A stretch of 39,765 nt of DNA from the IMG/VR virus record IMGVR_UViG_3300044697_000087, positions 1-39,765 of that record; one strand, given 5' to 3'. The DNA is from a virus. Below, piece by piece: positions 30,578 through 37,123 of the stretch. The first letter of the stretch is position 1, and every line of letters starts with the position of its first letter. The notes beneath the pieces were generated by a model. That model did not search any database, was not told the DNA's origin, and was given only the letters and a program-made list of their open reading frames with translations. A program made the translations under genes and the position numbers.

Positions 30578-31028
30578 AGCATTCCTTGATGTCCGTGAGT
30601 ATGTCGTAAATAATCCCCCTAAAATAGGATTGGTAATTGGTCCAATCTTCTCTCAGACGGCTCAGTGCTTGACCGATCTTTAGAATGCGCCCATTTTGCT
30701 CATCCTGGACCTCTTTCTTCACGGAGCACGACGGACGGCCTCTACCCCTCTTCACTTCGCCCTTCTCTCGCCTAGTAAGAAGCCTCGAGTAATCGCGCAG
30801 AGGCCCATGTCCCTTCGCTCCGCTGATCGCACCAGGAGGGAGGTCCGTTCTTTCGTGGCCCCTCCCTATATAGCGATTAATCTCCGCTTCCAAAATGTAC
30901 CACTGGCCCCCTTCGTGCATTTTAAAAGCCTCTAGTTCCCCCCGATAGAGCTTATCGTAAAGAACACTGGGCAACATCTCTAGCAATTTGGCGGCCGCCG
31001 TAATGCGGTGAGCGATATATCCTCTCAT
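30558..31028 (-). CDS. HTH DNA-binding protein (possible packaging/regulatory)
   Basis: 156 residues. Residues 10-50 (RITAAAKLLEMLPSVLYDKL then GGQWYILEAEINRYI) look like an excisionase/MerR-type winged helix. A basic linker with RGRGRPS and a helical C-terminus follow. It could be a terminase small subunit, given its position two small genes upstream of the large subunit, or a regulator. The gene at 31494 is the other candidate for small terminase. Confidence 0.55.
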   Translation of the reverse strand: MRGYIAHRITAAAKLLEMLPSVLYDKLYRGELEAFKMHEGGQWYILEAEINRYIGRGHERTDLPPGAISGAKGHGPLRDYSRLLTRREKGEVKRGRGRPSCSVKKEVQDEQNGRILKIGQALSRLREDWTNYQSYFRGIIYDILTDIKECYEGKGS

Positions 31029-31117
31029 ATTACGAACTCCCTTTTAAAATTGAGTTGATTTCCTCCTTGTAATTGGGTTATTGTTTTTTTCCAAGAATAA
31101 TTTATAAGGAATGCAGT

Positions 31118-31540
31118 ATGCGAAACCGCGCTAAGTGTGCTAAATGCGACACCATCATCGAAAGCAAGCACCGACACGATTATGTCAGCTGTAAGTGCGG
31201 AGCCATCGCCGTGGATGGAGGTGACGCCTATTGGCGCATGATGGCTTCCGATCCCTCGGACTTTTTGCGCATGTACGACGATGACACCTTTAGATCGTAC
31301 AAGGATTTGCAAGAGGAAAGGCAGAAAGAAGCGGCGATGGCAGTTCCGGCTGCGCCTGCGCCCGAGTTTGAGGCTCCCTTGAACTTCGATCAGCTGATGT
31401 TCTTCTTAACGGAGAGGCTCCGCTTCTGGGACGAATTGCCTCCAGGCGCGAAGGCTAAAGCGGTGGACGGGTACGACCTGTATCATAACTTGTTTATTGT
31501 GAAGGATCTGCTGCTGGAGATTCAGAGGCGTCTGCGGTGA
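31118..31540 (+). CDS. Zinc-ribbon phage protein (DUF7695-like N-terminus)
   Basis: 140 residues from ATG 31118, chosen for ATAAGGA upstream; an in-frame ATG lies at 31073. RAKCAKCDTIIESKHRHDYV then SCKCGAIAVDGGDAYWRM gives C-x2-C and C-x-C knuckles with the conserved VDGG. This is a pattern of a small domain common in phages and bacteria. The C-terminus is helical (FDQLMFFLTERLRFWDELP). It is the fifth plus-strand island, with its 3' end overlapping the converging gene by 47 bases. Confidence 0.65.
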   Translation: MRNRAKCAKCDTIIESKHRHDYVSCKCGAIAVDGGDAYWRMMASDPSDFLRMYDDDTFRSYKDLQEERQKEAAMAVPAAPAPEFEAPLNFDQLMFFLTERLRFWDELPPGAKAKAVDGYDLYHNLFIVKDLLLEIQRRLR

Positions 31541-31940
31541 TCGTCTTTGCCTGCATCTGAGTGATCTGATCGATGAAAGCCTGCATGCGCCTAAAGTCGT
31601 CGAGGGTGACGGGGGGCTGTACCTGGTTTTCCGAGTAACCGCGCGACTTGCCCTTTGTTTTGAGAAGAAAGCAAATCGCACCTAAGTTCTTTTCTTCGTT
31701 TAGCTCGGCTAGATTCAGCTCTGCTATGTCGATGCGCTTTTGCACGCAATCATCTCGCACTTTGGTGAGATAAGGAGATCCAGATATTCGCTCGCTGAGA
31801 GTCGATTGACAGATCCCCAGAAATTCCGCGGATAAATATTGAAGCCCCTTGAACTTTTGAAGAACTTTAGCAATGTCGTCTTCCGAGTGCTGAATGTTCG
31901 GACCAGAGGTCTTAAAATTTTGCTTCTTCGGAATTTTCAT
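31494..31940 (-). CDS. Putative terminase small subunit (HTH)
   Basis: 148 residues. Residues 20-60 hold a helix-turn-helix (DDIAKVLQKFKGLQYLSAEF, LGICQSTLSERI). They are followed by IAELNLAELNEEKNLGAICF then LLKTKGKSRGYSE, the arrangement typical of small terminase-like DNA-binding proteins (an HTH, a helix, then FYLKTKGK.RGY). It would recognise phage DNA for packaging. It is separated from the large subunit by about 1.3 kb, including a plus-strand gene. Confidence 0.55.
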   Translation of the reverse strand: MKIPKKQNFKTSGPNIQHSEDDIAKVLQKFKGLQYLSAEFLGICQSTLSERISGSPYLTKVRDDCVQKRIDIAELNLAELNEEKNLGAICFLLKTKGKSRGYSENQVQPPVTLDDFRRMQAFIDQITQMQAKTITADASESPAADPSQ

Positions 31941-31952
31941 AGAGGAAATCAG

Positions 31953-32138
31953 CTAATCTTTTTTCTTGAAATGATCGGGAATGCGACCCTTAGCGCTCTT
32001 CCCAGCTTCTGAGAAAGCGATAGCTTGGGCTTGTTTAGGATTAGTGACAACTGGCCCTTTCTTAGAGCCACCGTGTAACTTGGATTCTCCAAACTCATGC
32101 ATCACCTTCTTAAATTTTTTCTCTAATTTCTTAGCCAT
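31953..32138 (-). CDS. DUF6496-like small basic protein
   Basis: 61 residues: KKVMHEFGESKLHGGSKKG then KQAQAIAFSEAGKSAKGRI. The order VMHEF..GKLH.GSK.G..V....QA.AIA.SEA is that of a small basic phage/bacterial domain (DUF6496). Probably nucleic-acid associated. One of five consecutive tiny Lys-rich genes. Confidence 0.7.
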   Translation of the reverse strand: MAKKLEKKFKKVMHEFGESKLHGGSKKGPVVTNPKQAQAIAFSEAGKSAKGRIPDHFKKKD

Positions 32139-32142
32139 AATA

Positions 32143-32322
32143 TCACTTGTGCAGTTTCTTCAGAGTCTCTGCTAAATGGGCCCTTTTTTTCAACAAAGGA
32201 TTTTTAGAGTGCTCAGCTTTCTTGAGCTTCTTTGCGGGGATCTTTTCGCCTTCTTTCACATTGATCTCTCGGTGCAAGGCGCCCTTCTTCATGTGCATCT
32301 TCTGTATCCACTTCTTAGCCAT
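32143..32322 (-). CDS. Small basic phage protein
   Basis: 59 residues: MAKKWIQKMHMKKGALHREI, then EGEKIPAKKLKKAEHSKNPL and a helical end (RAHLAETLKKLHK). The pattern WIQK...KPGALH..... .GEKIPA.KL is a frequent small phage protein of unknown role. GGAAGC precedes the ATG, which lies in the end of the previous gene. Confidence 0.65.
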   Translation of the reverse strand: MAKKWIQKMHMKKGALHREINVKEGEKIPAKKLKKAEHSKNPLLKKRAHLAETLKKLHK

Positions 32323-32509
32323 GCTTCCTCATCACCTTTTTGCATTTCTTAATCAAGGGGTCCCGCTCTTCTCGGTCGATCCGGACGAGCTTTTCGTTTC
32401 GCTTTTCGGCTTTTCGCAGCACCTTAGCCGCGGCTGCGGGGCGCTTTTCTCTAATATCTTTTGCCGCTGTCTCCATTCTTTTACTGATTTGATGCATTTT
32501 TTTATCCAT
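32315..32509 (-). CDS. Small Lys/Arg-rich protein
   Basis: 64 residues, helical and basic (MDKKMHQISKRMETAAKDIR; AAAAKVLRKAEKRNEKLVRI). Composition like the neighbours in this cluster. Overlaps the next gene start by eight bases. Function unknown; possibly nucleic-acid binding. Confidence 0.55.
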   Translation of the reverse strand: MDKKMHQISKRMETAAKDIREKRPAAAAKVLRKAEKRNEKLVRIDREERDPLIKKCKKVMRKHG

Positions 32510-32521
32510 GAGGGCATCCGC

Positions 32522-32674
32522 TTACCTGCATCCTTTCTCTTTCATCGCTTTGTGCATGCCGCGCGACTCGGCTTTGCGGTGCTTTTCTTCTTTATTCGCT
32601 TTGCGACCGCCTTCTTTCTCGTGCTCTTTTCTCTCGTGTTTGGGCTCTTTGTGGTCTTTCTTTTTGTCTTTCAT
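32522..32674 (-). CDS. Small Lys/His/Glu-rich protein
   Basis: 50 residues, almost entirely charged (MKDKKKDHKEPKHERKEHEK, then HRKAESRGMHKAMKEKGCR). The end SRGMHKAMKEKGC may be a conserved core. CAGGAGAGGAAC precedes the ATG at 32674. First gene after the promoter at 32712-32740. Function unknown. Confidence 0.55.
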   Translation of the reverse strand: MKDKKKDHKEPKHERKEHEKEGGRKANKEEKHRKAESRGMHKAMKEKGCR

Positions 32675-32711
32675 TGTTCCTCTCCTGAGGGTCGTATATT
32701 CAACTATTTTG

Positions 32712-32740
32712 TATATAATGGGGCCGTATTAAAGGGGCAA
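32712..32740 (-). promoter_or_regulatory. Sigma70-type promoter
   Basis: Minus strand TTGCCC (32740-32735), a 17-base spacer, and TATATA (32717-32712), placed 38 bases before the ATG at 32674. It should drive the run of small basic genes and the putative small terminase. Confidence 0.55.
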
Positions 32741-32753
32741 ATCTTTTGTGCAT

Positions 32754-32924
32754 TTATCCCGAAATAAGCCCCCACCTGCGCAGGATGCGTATGTCCCGCA
32801 TATTTGGGGGTACATGCAGGTGCGTGAATTTCTTGCGCTTTTTGCTGCAGAACGCCAGGAGCACCCATGCCTCTCTCTCAATGTATTCGATGGTGAAGCG
32901 CTCATCTAAGACAAACTCTGTCAT
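32754..32924 (-). CDS. Small hypothetical protein
   Basis: 56 residues: MTEFVLDERFTIEYIEREAW, then VLLAFCSKKRKKFTHLHVPP and DIRILRRWGLISG. The ATG overlaps the previous stop (ATGA), so the pair is coupled. A mixed fold with basic C-terminus; no family recognised. Confidence 0.55.
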   Translation of the reverse strand: MTEFVLDERFTIEYIEREAWVLLAFCSKKRKKFTHLHVPPNMRDIRILRRWGLISG

Positions 32925-33109
32925 TCGTCCCCTTCTTCCTCTTCCTCATAGCGCCTGTCCACTCTAATGAAGATGTTAAGATCGTTCTTATTTGTTTCCA
33001 GGAAGATGGCTCCGACCCCGCGCTCCTCTAGATTCTGATATTCGTCCGAACTGAGCACAATCTCTAGGTAGTCCACCCTTTCAATGTTCTTTTCAAACAA
33101 CATCTTCAA
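32921..33109 (-). CDS. Small acidic hypothetical protein
   Basis: 62 residues: EKNIERVDYLEIVLSSDEYQ then IFIRVDRRYEEEEEGDE. Beta-rich with an acidic tail. Overlaps the RusA-like gene by 17 bases and the next gene by four. It may modulate a neighbour, but this is a guess. Confidence 0.5.
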   Translation of the reverse strand: MKMLFEKNIERVDYLEIVLSSDEYQNLEERGVGAIFLETNKNDLNIFIRVDRRYEEEEEGDE

Positions 33110-33545
33110 TTCGAATACCTCTAAAAAAGCCCTTAGGAATCGGCGTTACAAGAATATAGGTATGGGGTTCTTCTCCATAAAATTTATAGACATGGCGCGA
33201 GCAAATGCGACTATCATCATCATAGACGATGCCTTTCAGTGCGTTTGTAATTAGGTAGGAGAGGTTATCGTCGTCGGGCCTTTGGGTAGGTAGCTCCTCC
33301 AGATTGATCATCGCCTCACGGCGCTTCTTAGAGGTCCCCTTAGGTATGGCGACATAAAAGACAAACGTTACCATCACGGGCCCCGTGAGCGGATCGAAAG
33401 GGGCGAAAGGCTTTATCTGATACTGAATGCGCTGGATATCGGGCTTAGAGGGATTATAACAGCGGCCTTTGCCGCATTCGCAGGTCCATGCCGGCTGCTT
33501 CTGAGGGACGGGATCGCCTGGGATCTTGAATTCGAACATGTGCAC
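33093..33545 (-). CDS. rusA: RusA-family Holliday junction resolvase
   Basis: 150 residues. The family pattern is clear: IPGDPVPQKQP at the start, then RPDDDNLSYLI (residues 89-99) and GIVYDDDSRI (105-114), which supply the acidic residues that bind catalytic metal. A Cys-rich loop (CECGKGRC, residues 22-29) after the first strand is less usual. It resolves branched DNA made by replication and recombination before packaging. It sits near the early/late border. Confidence 0.85.
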   Translation of the reverse strand: MHMFEFKIPGDPVPQKQPAWTCECGKGRCYNPSKPDIQRIQYQIKPFAPFDPLTGPVMVTFVFYVAIPKGTSKKRREAMINLEELPTQRPDDDNLSYLITNALKGIVYDDDSRICSRHVYKFYGEEPHTYILVTPIPKGFFRGIRIEDVV

Positions 33546-33593
33546 CTGCGTTTAATTTTGCAGTTACACATGCTCCCGATTTTTTGGAAGTGG

Positions 33594-33824
33594 TTATTTC
33601 TCCACGGTTCGTGGAGGATATAAATCTTTCATCCGTTCGACAGCTGCAGAAAACTCTTCAAAAAACTCTTCCTTGGACTTCCACAGAAGGTCAAAGGTCC
33701 CTGCCACCAAGATTGTTGCTCCTAGCATGGATTGCACGAGATCAGCCTTATTTTTACGACAAATAGCTATAAGTTTCGCAGCAATTTCCTGGGCTTTTAA
33801 TTCTTCCCAGTTTTCTTCTTCCAT
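33594..33824 (-). CDS. Small helical protein, paralogue family outlier
   Basis: 76 residues: QEIAAKLIAICRKNKADLVQ, then SMLGATILVAGTFDLLWKSK and EEFFEEFSAAVERM. It shows the family pattern of the 26.5-28.9 kb cluster (hydrophobic helix, K-S-K-E-E-F-F, then an end helix), though the usual Trp is replaced. Its stop lies in the hairpin CTCCACG/CGTGGAG (33601-33617). Confidence 0.55.
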   Translation of the reverse strand: MEEENWEELKAQEIAAKLIAICRKNKADLVQSMLGATILVAGTFDLLWKSKEEFFEEFSAAVERMKDLYPPRTVEK

Positions 33825-33920
33825 ATTTCATTCCTTAAGTGTGATTAAGATTTCTAAACAAACTAAAGTCTCTCTCCTCTACAAACCGAGCACAATTCAA
33901 TAAGTTGTCGTCGAATTAAT

Positions 33921-34163
33921 TTAGTTGTGGGTTTGTTCTTTTTGAAGGGACATGCGACTATCTTCTAAATGTTCTGCTACGACGAAGTACTCACACCCCA
34001 TTTTCGCATAATTAAATATTTTATTAAAAAGCGCGTGTGCCGCCTCCTTACTAGAACATTCTACATTTTCTTCCTACTCTACATCTATGTCGGGAGCAAA
34101 AAAAAAGCAGATCCGGTCGTCAGAGGTGCTAACCTGCTGAACGTTTTCTAATATAATAAACAT
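33921..34163 (-). pseudogene. 79-codon gene interrupted by one amber codon
   Basis: ATG 34163 opens MFIILENVQQVSTSDDRICF ... DIDVE, then TAG (34076-34074). The same frame then continues without a further stop to TAA at 33921: EENVECSSKEAAHALFNKIF, then KMGCEYFVVAEHLEDSRMSL. The second half is clearly protein-like, with no start codon of its own. Either an amber mutation, sequence error, or a suppressed/read-through stop. Lies just downstream of the Cro-like gene. Confidence 0.55.
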
Positions 34164-34166
34164 AAG

Positions 34167-34385
34167 TTACTCCTTCTTTGGTTTCTTGGGGGGCGTCGGT
34201 TTTCCCGCGAGCAGTTCTTCGGCCGAAACTTCCCCGTTTGTGATGCGCTCAAGCTTAAATGCGATCTTTTTTAAAGGTCTTTGTCCCTTAAGATACCGAT
34301 AAAGGGACGTAAGCCCAATGCGATTCTTCACGGCAAAGTCAATAGCAGCGATGCGATGCTTAAGCAAATAATCTGAAAGCTTCAT
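34167..34385 (-). CDS. Cro/CI-type HTH repressor
   Basis: 72 residues: MKLSDYLLKHRIAAIDFAVK then NRIGLTSLYRYLKGQRPLKK. This is a Cro-size helix-turn-helix (recognition helix around GLTSLYRYLKG) followed by FKLERITNGEVSAEELL and a basic Pro/Lys tail. AAGGAGG precedes the ATG. It faces the early operon across an 85-base divergent region with an operator-like palindrome on its own -10, so it probably controls both directions. No integrase is seen, so temperate life is not shown. Confidence 0.8.
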   Translation of the reverse strand: MKLSDYLLKHRIAAIDFAVKNRIGLTSLYRYLKGQRPLKKIAFKLERITNGEVSAEELLAGKPTPPKKPKKE

Positions 34386-34414
34386 TCTTTGGGACCTCCT
34401 TGTACAATTTTCCA

Positions 34415-34444
34415 GATTTTAAATCAGAGATGTGATAGAGTCAA
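34415..34444 (-). promoter_or_regulatory. Cro-like gene promoter with overlapping operator
   Basis: Minus strand TTGACT (34444-34439), a 17-base spacer, TAAAAT (34421-34416). The palindrome GATTTTAAATC (34415-34425) covers the -10, which fits autoregulation. The rightward early promoter must also lie in 34386-34470 but I cannot place it with confidence. Confidence 0.65.
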
Positions 34445-34470
34445 CTAAAATTCCTCAGGGGGGGTGCAAA

Positions 34471-35052
34471 ATGTTGGAAATTAATGGTAAAGTGTATGCA
34501 AGGGTTACAGAAGTCATCCAGTGGCATTTAAAAAAGGACGAGATTCCCGATTACATAAAGGAGCGCAGAGACAGGAAAGGACTCATAGGGACTGAAGTGC
34601 ACGCAGCCATCGCTGAATATATCCGAGGAGGTTTTCCTATAATGGGAGAAGAGAGCGAACCTTACTTCGAGTCCTTCTTAAAATGGGAAGAGGCGATAAA
34701 GCCGGAATTCCTAGAAACCGAACAGCGTTATACTTCGGACTTTCTTCGCCTCACGGGACAAATCGACGGGCTCATTAAAATGAGCACGCTGGCCGACCCT
34801 TATTTAATCGATTTTAAAACATCAGCCCAAGAAGGATCTGTCGCTTGGCCGATGCAAGGACATCTATATGGGGAGTTGATGAAAGAAAATGGGGTGCAGG
34901 TTGCATCCCGCTACCTTTTTGTGATGCTCGATAAAAAGGGGAAATTACCGGGGGTCTACAAATACGACTTTGATCCACAGATTTTAGAGGAGTCTCTCAT
35001 TGCAGTTGAATATTTTTGGGAAAATGAGAAAAAAAGAGATTGCCATAAATAA
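34471..35052 (+). CDS. PD-(D/E)XK exonuclease (RecB/Cas4-like)
   Basis: 193 residues from ATG 34471; CAGGGGGGGTG precedes it, while an ATG at 34432 lacks a site. Motifs: GTEVHAAIAEY (40-50), GQIDGLI (96-102), LIDFKTS (112-118) and W.MQGHLYG (126-134). These match the phage PD-(D/E)XK nuclease fold, with Asp99, Asp114 and Lys116 as catalytic residues. Likely processes DNA ends for recombination with the single-strand-binding protein downstream. First gene of the rightward early operon. Confidence 0.8.
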   Translation: MLEINGKVYARVTEVIQWHLKKDEIPDYIKERRDRKGLIGTEVHAAIAEYIRGGFPIMGEESEPYFESFLKWEEAIKPEFLETEQRYTSDFLRLTGQIDGLIKMSTLADPYLIDFKTSAQEGSVAWPMQGHLYGELMKENGVQVASRYLFVMLDKKGKLPGVYKYDFDPQILEESLIAVEYFWENEKKRDCHK

Positions 35053-35077
35053 TCGCTATCATAGATAATCATGGCAT

Positions 35078-35107
35078 AAAAAAACCCCGCTAGTCGCAAT
35101 AGCGGGG
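35078..35107 (-). terminator. Strong minus-strand terminator inside early operon
   Basis: CCCCGCTA (35085-35092), a seven-base loop, and TAGCGGGG (35100-35107) form a perfect eight-pair stem. On the minus strand it is followed by seven T. On the plus strand no T run follows. So it stops transcription coming from the right, antisense to the early genes. Confidence 0.8.
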
Positions 35108-35131
35108 AACGCACAACCCAACGGTGTACTT

Positions 35132-35293
35132 ATGCAATACGAATACAACATACAAAACCATTCTTCTTTAATTCAAGATTTTTTTGAAGATTTCTACTTC
35201 ATCGAGTCGCTAGATGCGCCCTTGAAAGCAGAGATCTTCTTGGCTGAATCGCTCTCCAAAGTATTGGATGCGATTAATTCAGAACAGTCTTAA
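35132..35293 (+). CDS. Small acidic hypothetical protein
   Basis: 53 residues: MQYEYNIQNHSSLIQDFFED then LDAPLKAEIFLAESLSKVLD. Acidic and helical. ATG at 35132 follows the terminator hairpin, with a weak ribosome site. Second gene of the early operon. Function unknown; small acidic early proteins often block host enzymes, but that is speculation. Confidence 0.55.
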   Translation: MQYEYNIQNHSSLIQDFFEDFYFIESLDAPLKAEIFLAESLSKVLDAINSEQS

Positions 35294-35305
35294 AAGGAGG
35301 AATGT

Positions 35306-35470
35306 ATGCGCTACTTTGAATTACCCCTTAATCCTCCCGAAGATCCCCCAGAACTAAAGATTCTGTGCCCTTCTTGCGATTGTGAAGCTTTCTTGACATA
35401 TCGTGGCTGGAATCGCATCTACAAATGTTCTGAATGTTTTGAACCCATCAACTTAGAAGAAGAGGTATAA
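35306..35470 (+). CDS. Small zinc-ribbon protein
   Basis: 54 residues: MRYFELPLNPPEDPPELKIL, then CPSCDCEAFLTYRGW and CSECFEPINLEE. Two C-x2-C knuckles 21 residues apart form a classic zinc ribbon. AAAGGAGG stands before the ATGs at 35302 and 35306; only the latter is in this frame. It ends one base before the next gene. Possibly DNA- or protein-binding. Confidence 0.65.
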   Translation: MRYFELPLNPPEDPPELKILCPSCDCEAFLTYRGWNRIYKCSECFEPINLEEEV

Positions 35471-35471
35471 A

Positions 35472-36056
35472 ATGAGCGTAGAGACCATCACAAAGAAACA
35501 ACTAAGCATTAAATGCTTGATCTCCAACATTCTGGAGGAAACGAAGGCGCTCGTTGTGGACGACGAGCAGAAATACAAGCACCTAAACTTCATCTACAGC
35601 AATGCAAGGCAATTGGAGAAGGAGCTAGAAAACGAGCGTAAGAAGCTCGTAGAGCCCTACCGCAAGCAAATCAATGCGATCAACGACAAGGCGAAGGAAC
35701 TATCCGCACCCATCGGTTGGATCATTGAAGTGACCAATACCAAAGCTGGCGAATGGAGGGCTCTCCTCCAGAGGCGCAAAGAGGAAGAAGAAAAGGAGCT
35801 TAACGAAGCTGCTTCTCTGTTCGGTGTAACCACGGCGGTACATATAGCGCCTGTCCCAAAAAGCGTCAGCACCGAAGATGCAAGTTGCATCCTCAAGAGA
35901 GAAACAAAATTTAAGGTTTCAGATATTTCAAAAGTTCCCATGAAGTATTTGAAGATAGATGAGGAACTCGTAAAACGGGACCTCAAGCTCGGGATCGCAG
36001 ATATCCCTGGCATTGAAATTTGGGAAGAAACAACTACGCAACTAAGAAGGAGATAA
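35472..36056 (+). CDS. Coiled-coil early protein, recombination-associated family
   Basis: 194 residues. Residues 35-75 and 95-115 are coiled coils (LNFIYSNARQLEKELENERK; RALLQRRKEEEEKELNE). The C-terminus follows a pattern common in early phage genes beside recombination and single-strand-binding genes: FKVSDISKVPMKYLKID.E.VK then GIADIPGIEIWEET. Starts one base after the zinc-ribbon stop and ends three bases before the next gene. Role unknown; probably acts with its neighbours in recombination. Confidence 0.65.
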   Translation: MSVETITKKQLSIKCLISNILEETKALVVDDEQKYKHLNFIYSNARQLEKELENERKKLVEPYRKQINAINDKAKELSAPIGWIIEVTNTKAGEWRALLQRRKEEEEKELNEAASLFGVTTAVHIAPVPKSVSTEDASCILKRETKFKVSDISKVPMKYLKIDEELVKRDLKLGIADIPGIEIWEETTTQLRRR

Positions 36057-36059
36057 CAC

Positions 36060-36812
36060 ATGAACTATTTACCAGACGGCGACGAAGAGTTAAAAGTCGA
36101 CAGACTTTATTGGAAAATGTCCCAAATGAAAGAAGGTGACAACAAATTTCGCATTGTAATGAGACCTATTGCAGGCTGGATCGATTGGAAGGACAATAAA
36201 CCTCTGCGCTTCCTGCCAGCGGATAAGCCCGCAAAGTCGCAAGACCCTGAGAAGCCGATGAAGCCTTTCTGGGCATGCTACGTATGGGATTATACAAGAG
36301 AGGGACTTTACATCCTTGAGATCACCCAGAACAGTATTCTAAAGACGTTGCGTTCTTTGACTAAGGACGACGACTGGGGCGACTTCACGCAGTATGACCT
36401 TAAGCTCAAGAAAGAGGGCGCCAATAAAGAGACAAAGTACACCTTGACGCCCTTACCACATAAGCCCTTGTCCGATAAGATCAAGGAAGCGCTGAAGAAA
36501 TATCCCGTAAGGCTCGAAGAGCTGTATGAGGGAGGAGATCCCTGGAATCCGGACCTCAATCGAGAGACAGGCGAAATCCTTCTTGAAGTGGGGAAAGTCC
36601 AAAATCCCCTCGAAGTGCTCAAAGAGAAGCTGGAAATGGAAAAAATCGCCACTGACAAACTCGAAGGTTTCCTGGAAAACCGCGCCCAGCAAGGAGAGAA
36701 GCCGATTGCGACGGTCATCTCTTCCGCGTTAAATGAGCGCGTCTATCCTAGGTTCAAGCAAATGTATCAGAACTTCATCAGTGGCGACGTTAGCGTCCTT
36801 CCTGCCACCTAA
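36060..36812 (+). CDS. Single-stranded DNA-binding-like protein
   Basis: 250 residues. An N-terminal domain with KEGDNKFRIVMRPIAGWIDW, KPFWACYVWDYTREGLYILE, then SILKTLRSLTKDDDWGDFTQ and YDLKLKKEG resembles the OB-like core of phage single-strand-binding proteins (pattern KF R.L...G......P......W..YVWDY). A charged C-terminal helix region follows. It should coat single-stranded DNA during replication and recombination. It is last in the early operon and is followed by a strong terminator. Confidence 0.7.
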   Translation: MNYLPDGDEELKVDRLYWKMSQMKEGDNKFRIVMRPIAGWIDWKDNKPLRFLPADKPAKSQDPEKPMKPFWACYVWDYTREGLYILEITQNSILKTLRSLTKDDDWGDFTQYDLKLKKEGANKETKYTLTPLPHKPLSDKIKEALKKYPVRLEELYEGGDPWNPDLNRETGEILLEVGKVQNPLEVLKEKLEMEKIATDKLEGFLENRAQQGEKPIATVISSALNERVYPRFKQMYQNFISGDVSVLPAT

Positions 36813-36821
36813 CTATCGTTT

Positions 36822-36873
36822 GGTCCAGGGATTAGGTTGTCGTATCCGACAAAGAGATCCTTGGGCCTTTTTT
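36822..36873 (+). terminator. Rho-independent terminator of early operon
   Basis: GGTCCAGGGAT pairs along eleven positions with ATCCTTGGGCC. Within the loop a second hairpin TTGTCG-TATC-CGACAA forms. TTTTTT follows at once (36868-36873). Ends the transcript just after the single-strand-binding gene. Confidence 0.85.
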
Positions 36874-36942
36874 CGTCAATGCGGAAATTCTTTCTTTGAA
36901 AATTTATCTGGAAATCTTTTTTTGGGATCTTTAGCCTGGAAG

Positions 36943-36974
36943 AAAAAAAAGAGGCCCCGAGTTGTCTCGGAGCC
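36943..36974 (-). terminator. Strong minus-strand terminator between early operon and initiator
   Basis: Minus strand GGCTCCGAG-ACAA-CTCGGGGCC (nine pairs, one G-T) followed by TCTTTTTTTT. No minus-strand gene ends nearby; the closest upstream one is the fibre gene stopping at 38281. It would halt antisense transcription before the early operon. The rest of 36875-37123 holds a possible plus-strand promoter (TTGGTT 36997, 16 bases, TAGAAT 37019) and a purine-only A-rich tract (37068-37095). Confidence 0.8.
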
Positions 36975-36996
36975 CCCCAACCTTGAGAAGTCTCTA

Positions 36997-37024
36997 TTGG
37001 TTATCCTACTCTCATATGTAGAAT
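36997..37024 (+). promoter_or_regulatory. Candidate promoter of replication initiator
   Basis: TTGGTT, 16-base spacer, TAGAAT, about 100 bases before the initiator ATG. It follows terminators on both strands, so the initiator needs its own start. The match is moderate. Confidence 0.4.
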
Positions 37025-37123
37025 AACGCCATCCATTCTATCTTTATTTTGTTAGAAAGCAACAAAAAAAAGAAAGAAAAAAAAGAAAGGGACTTCTGAG
37101 GTTGATAAACCCCAGGAGATCCA

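Noticed and set aside
33601-33617. CTCCACG/CGTGGAG hairpin as a terminator
   Set aside because: Good seven-pair stem at the gene end, but no T run on either strand; may act only as an mRNA 3' stabiliser.
33969-34151. Plus-strand 60-residue ORF with a hydrophobic stretch
   Set aside because: No ribosome site, and it is antisense to the better-supported amber-interrupted gene.
36733-37026. Plus-strand ORF across the end of the single-strand-binding gene
   Set aside because: It runs through two terminator hairpins and has no ribosome site; composition is not protein-like.
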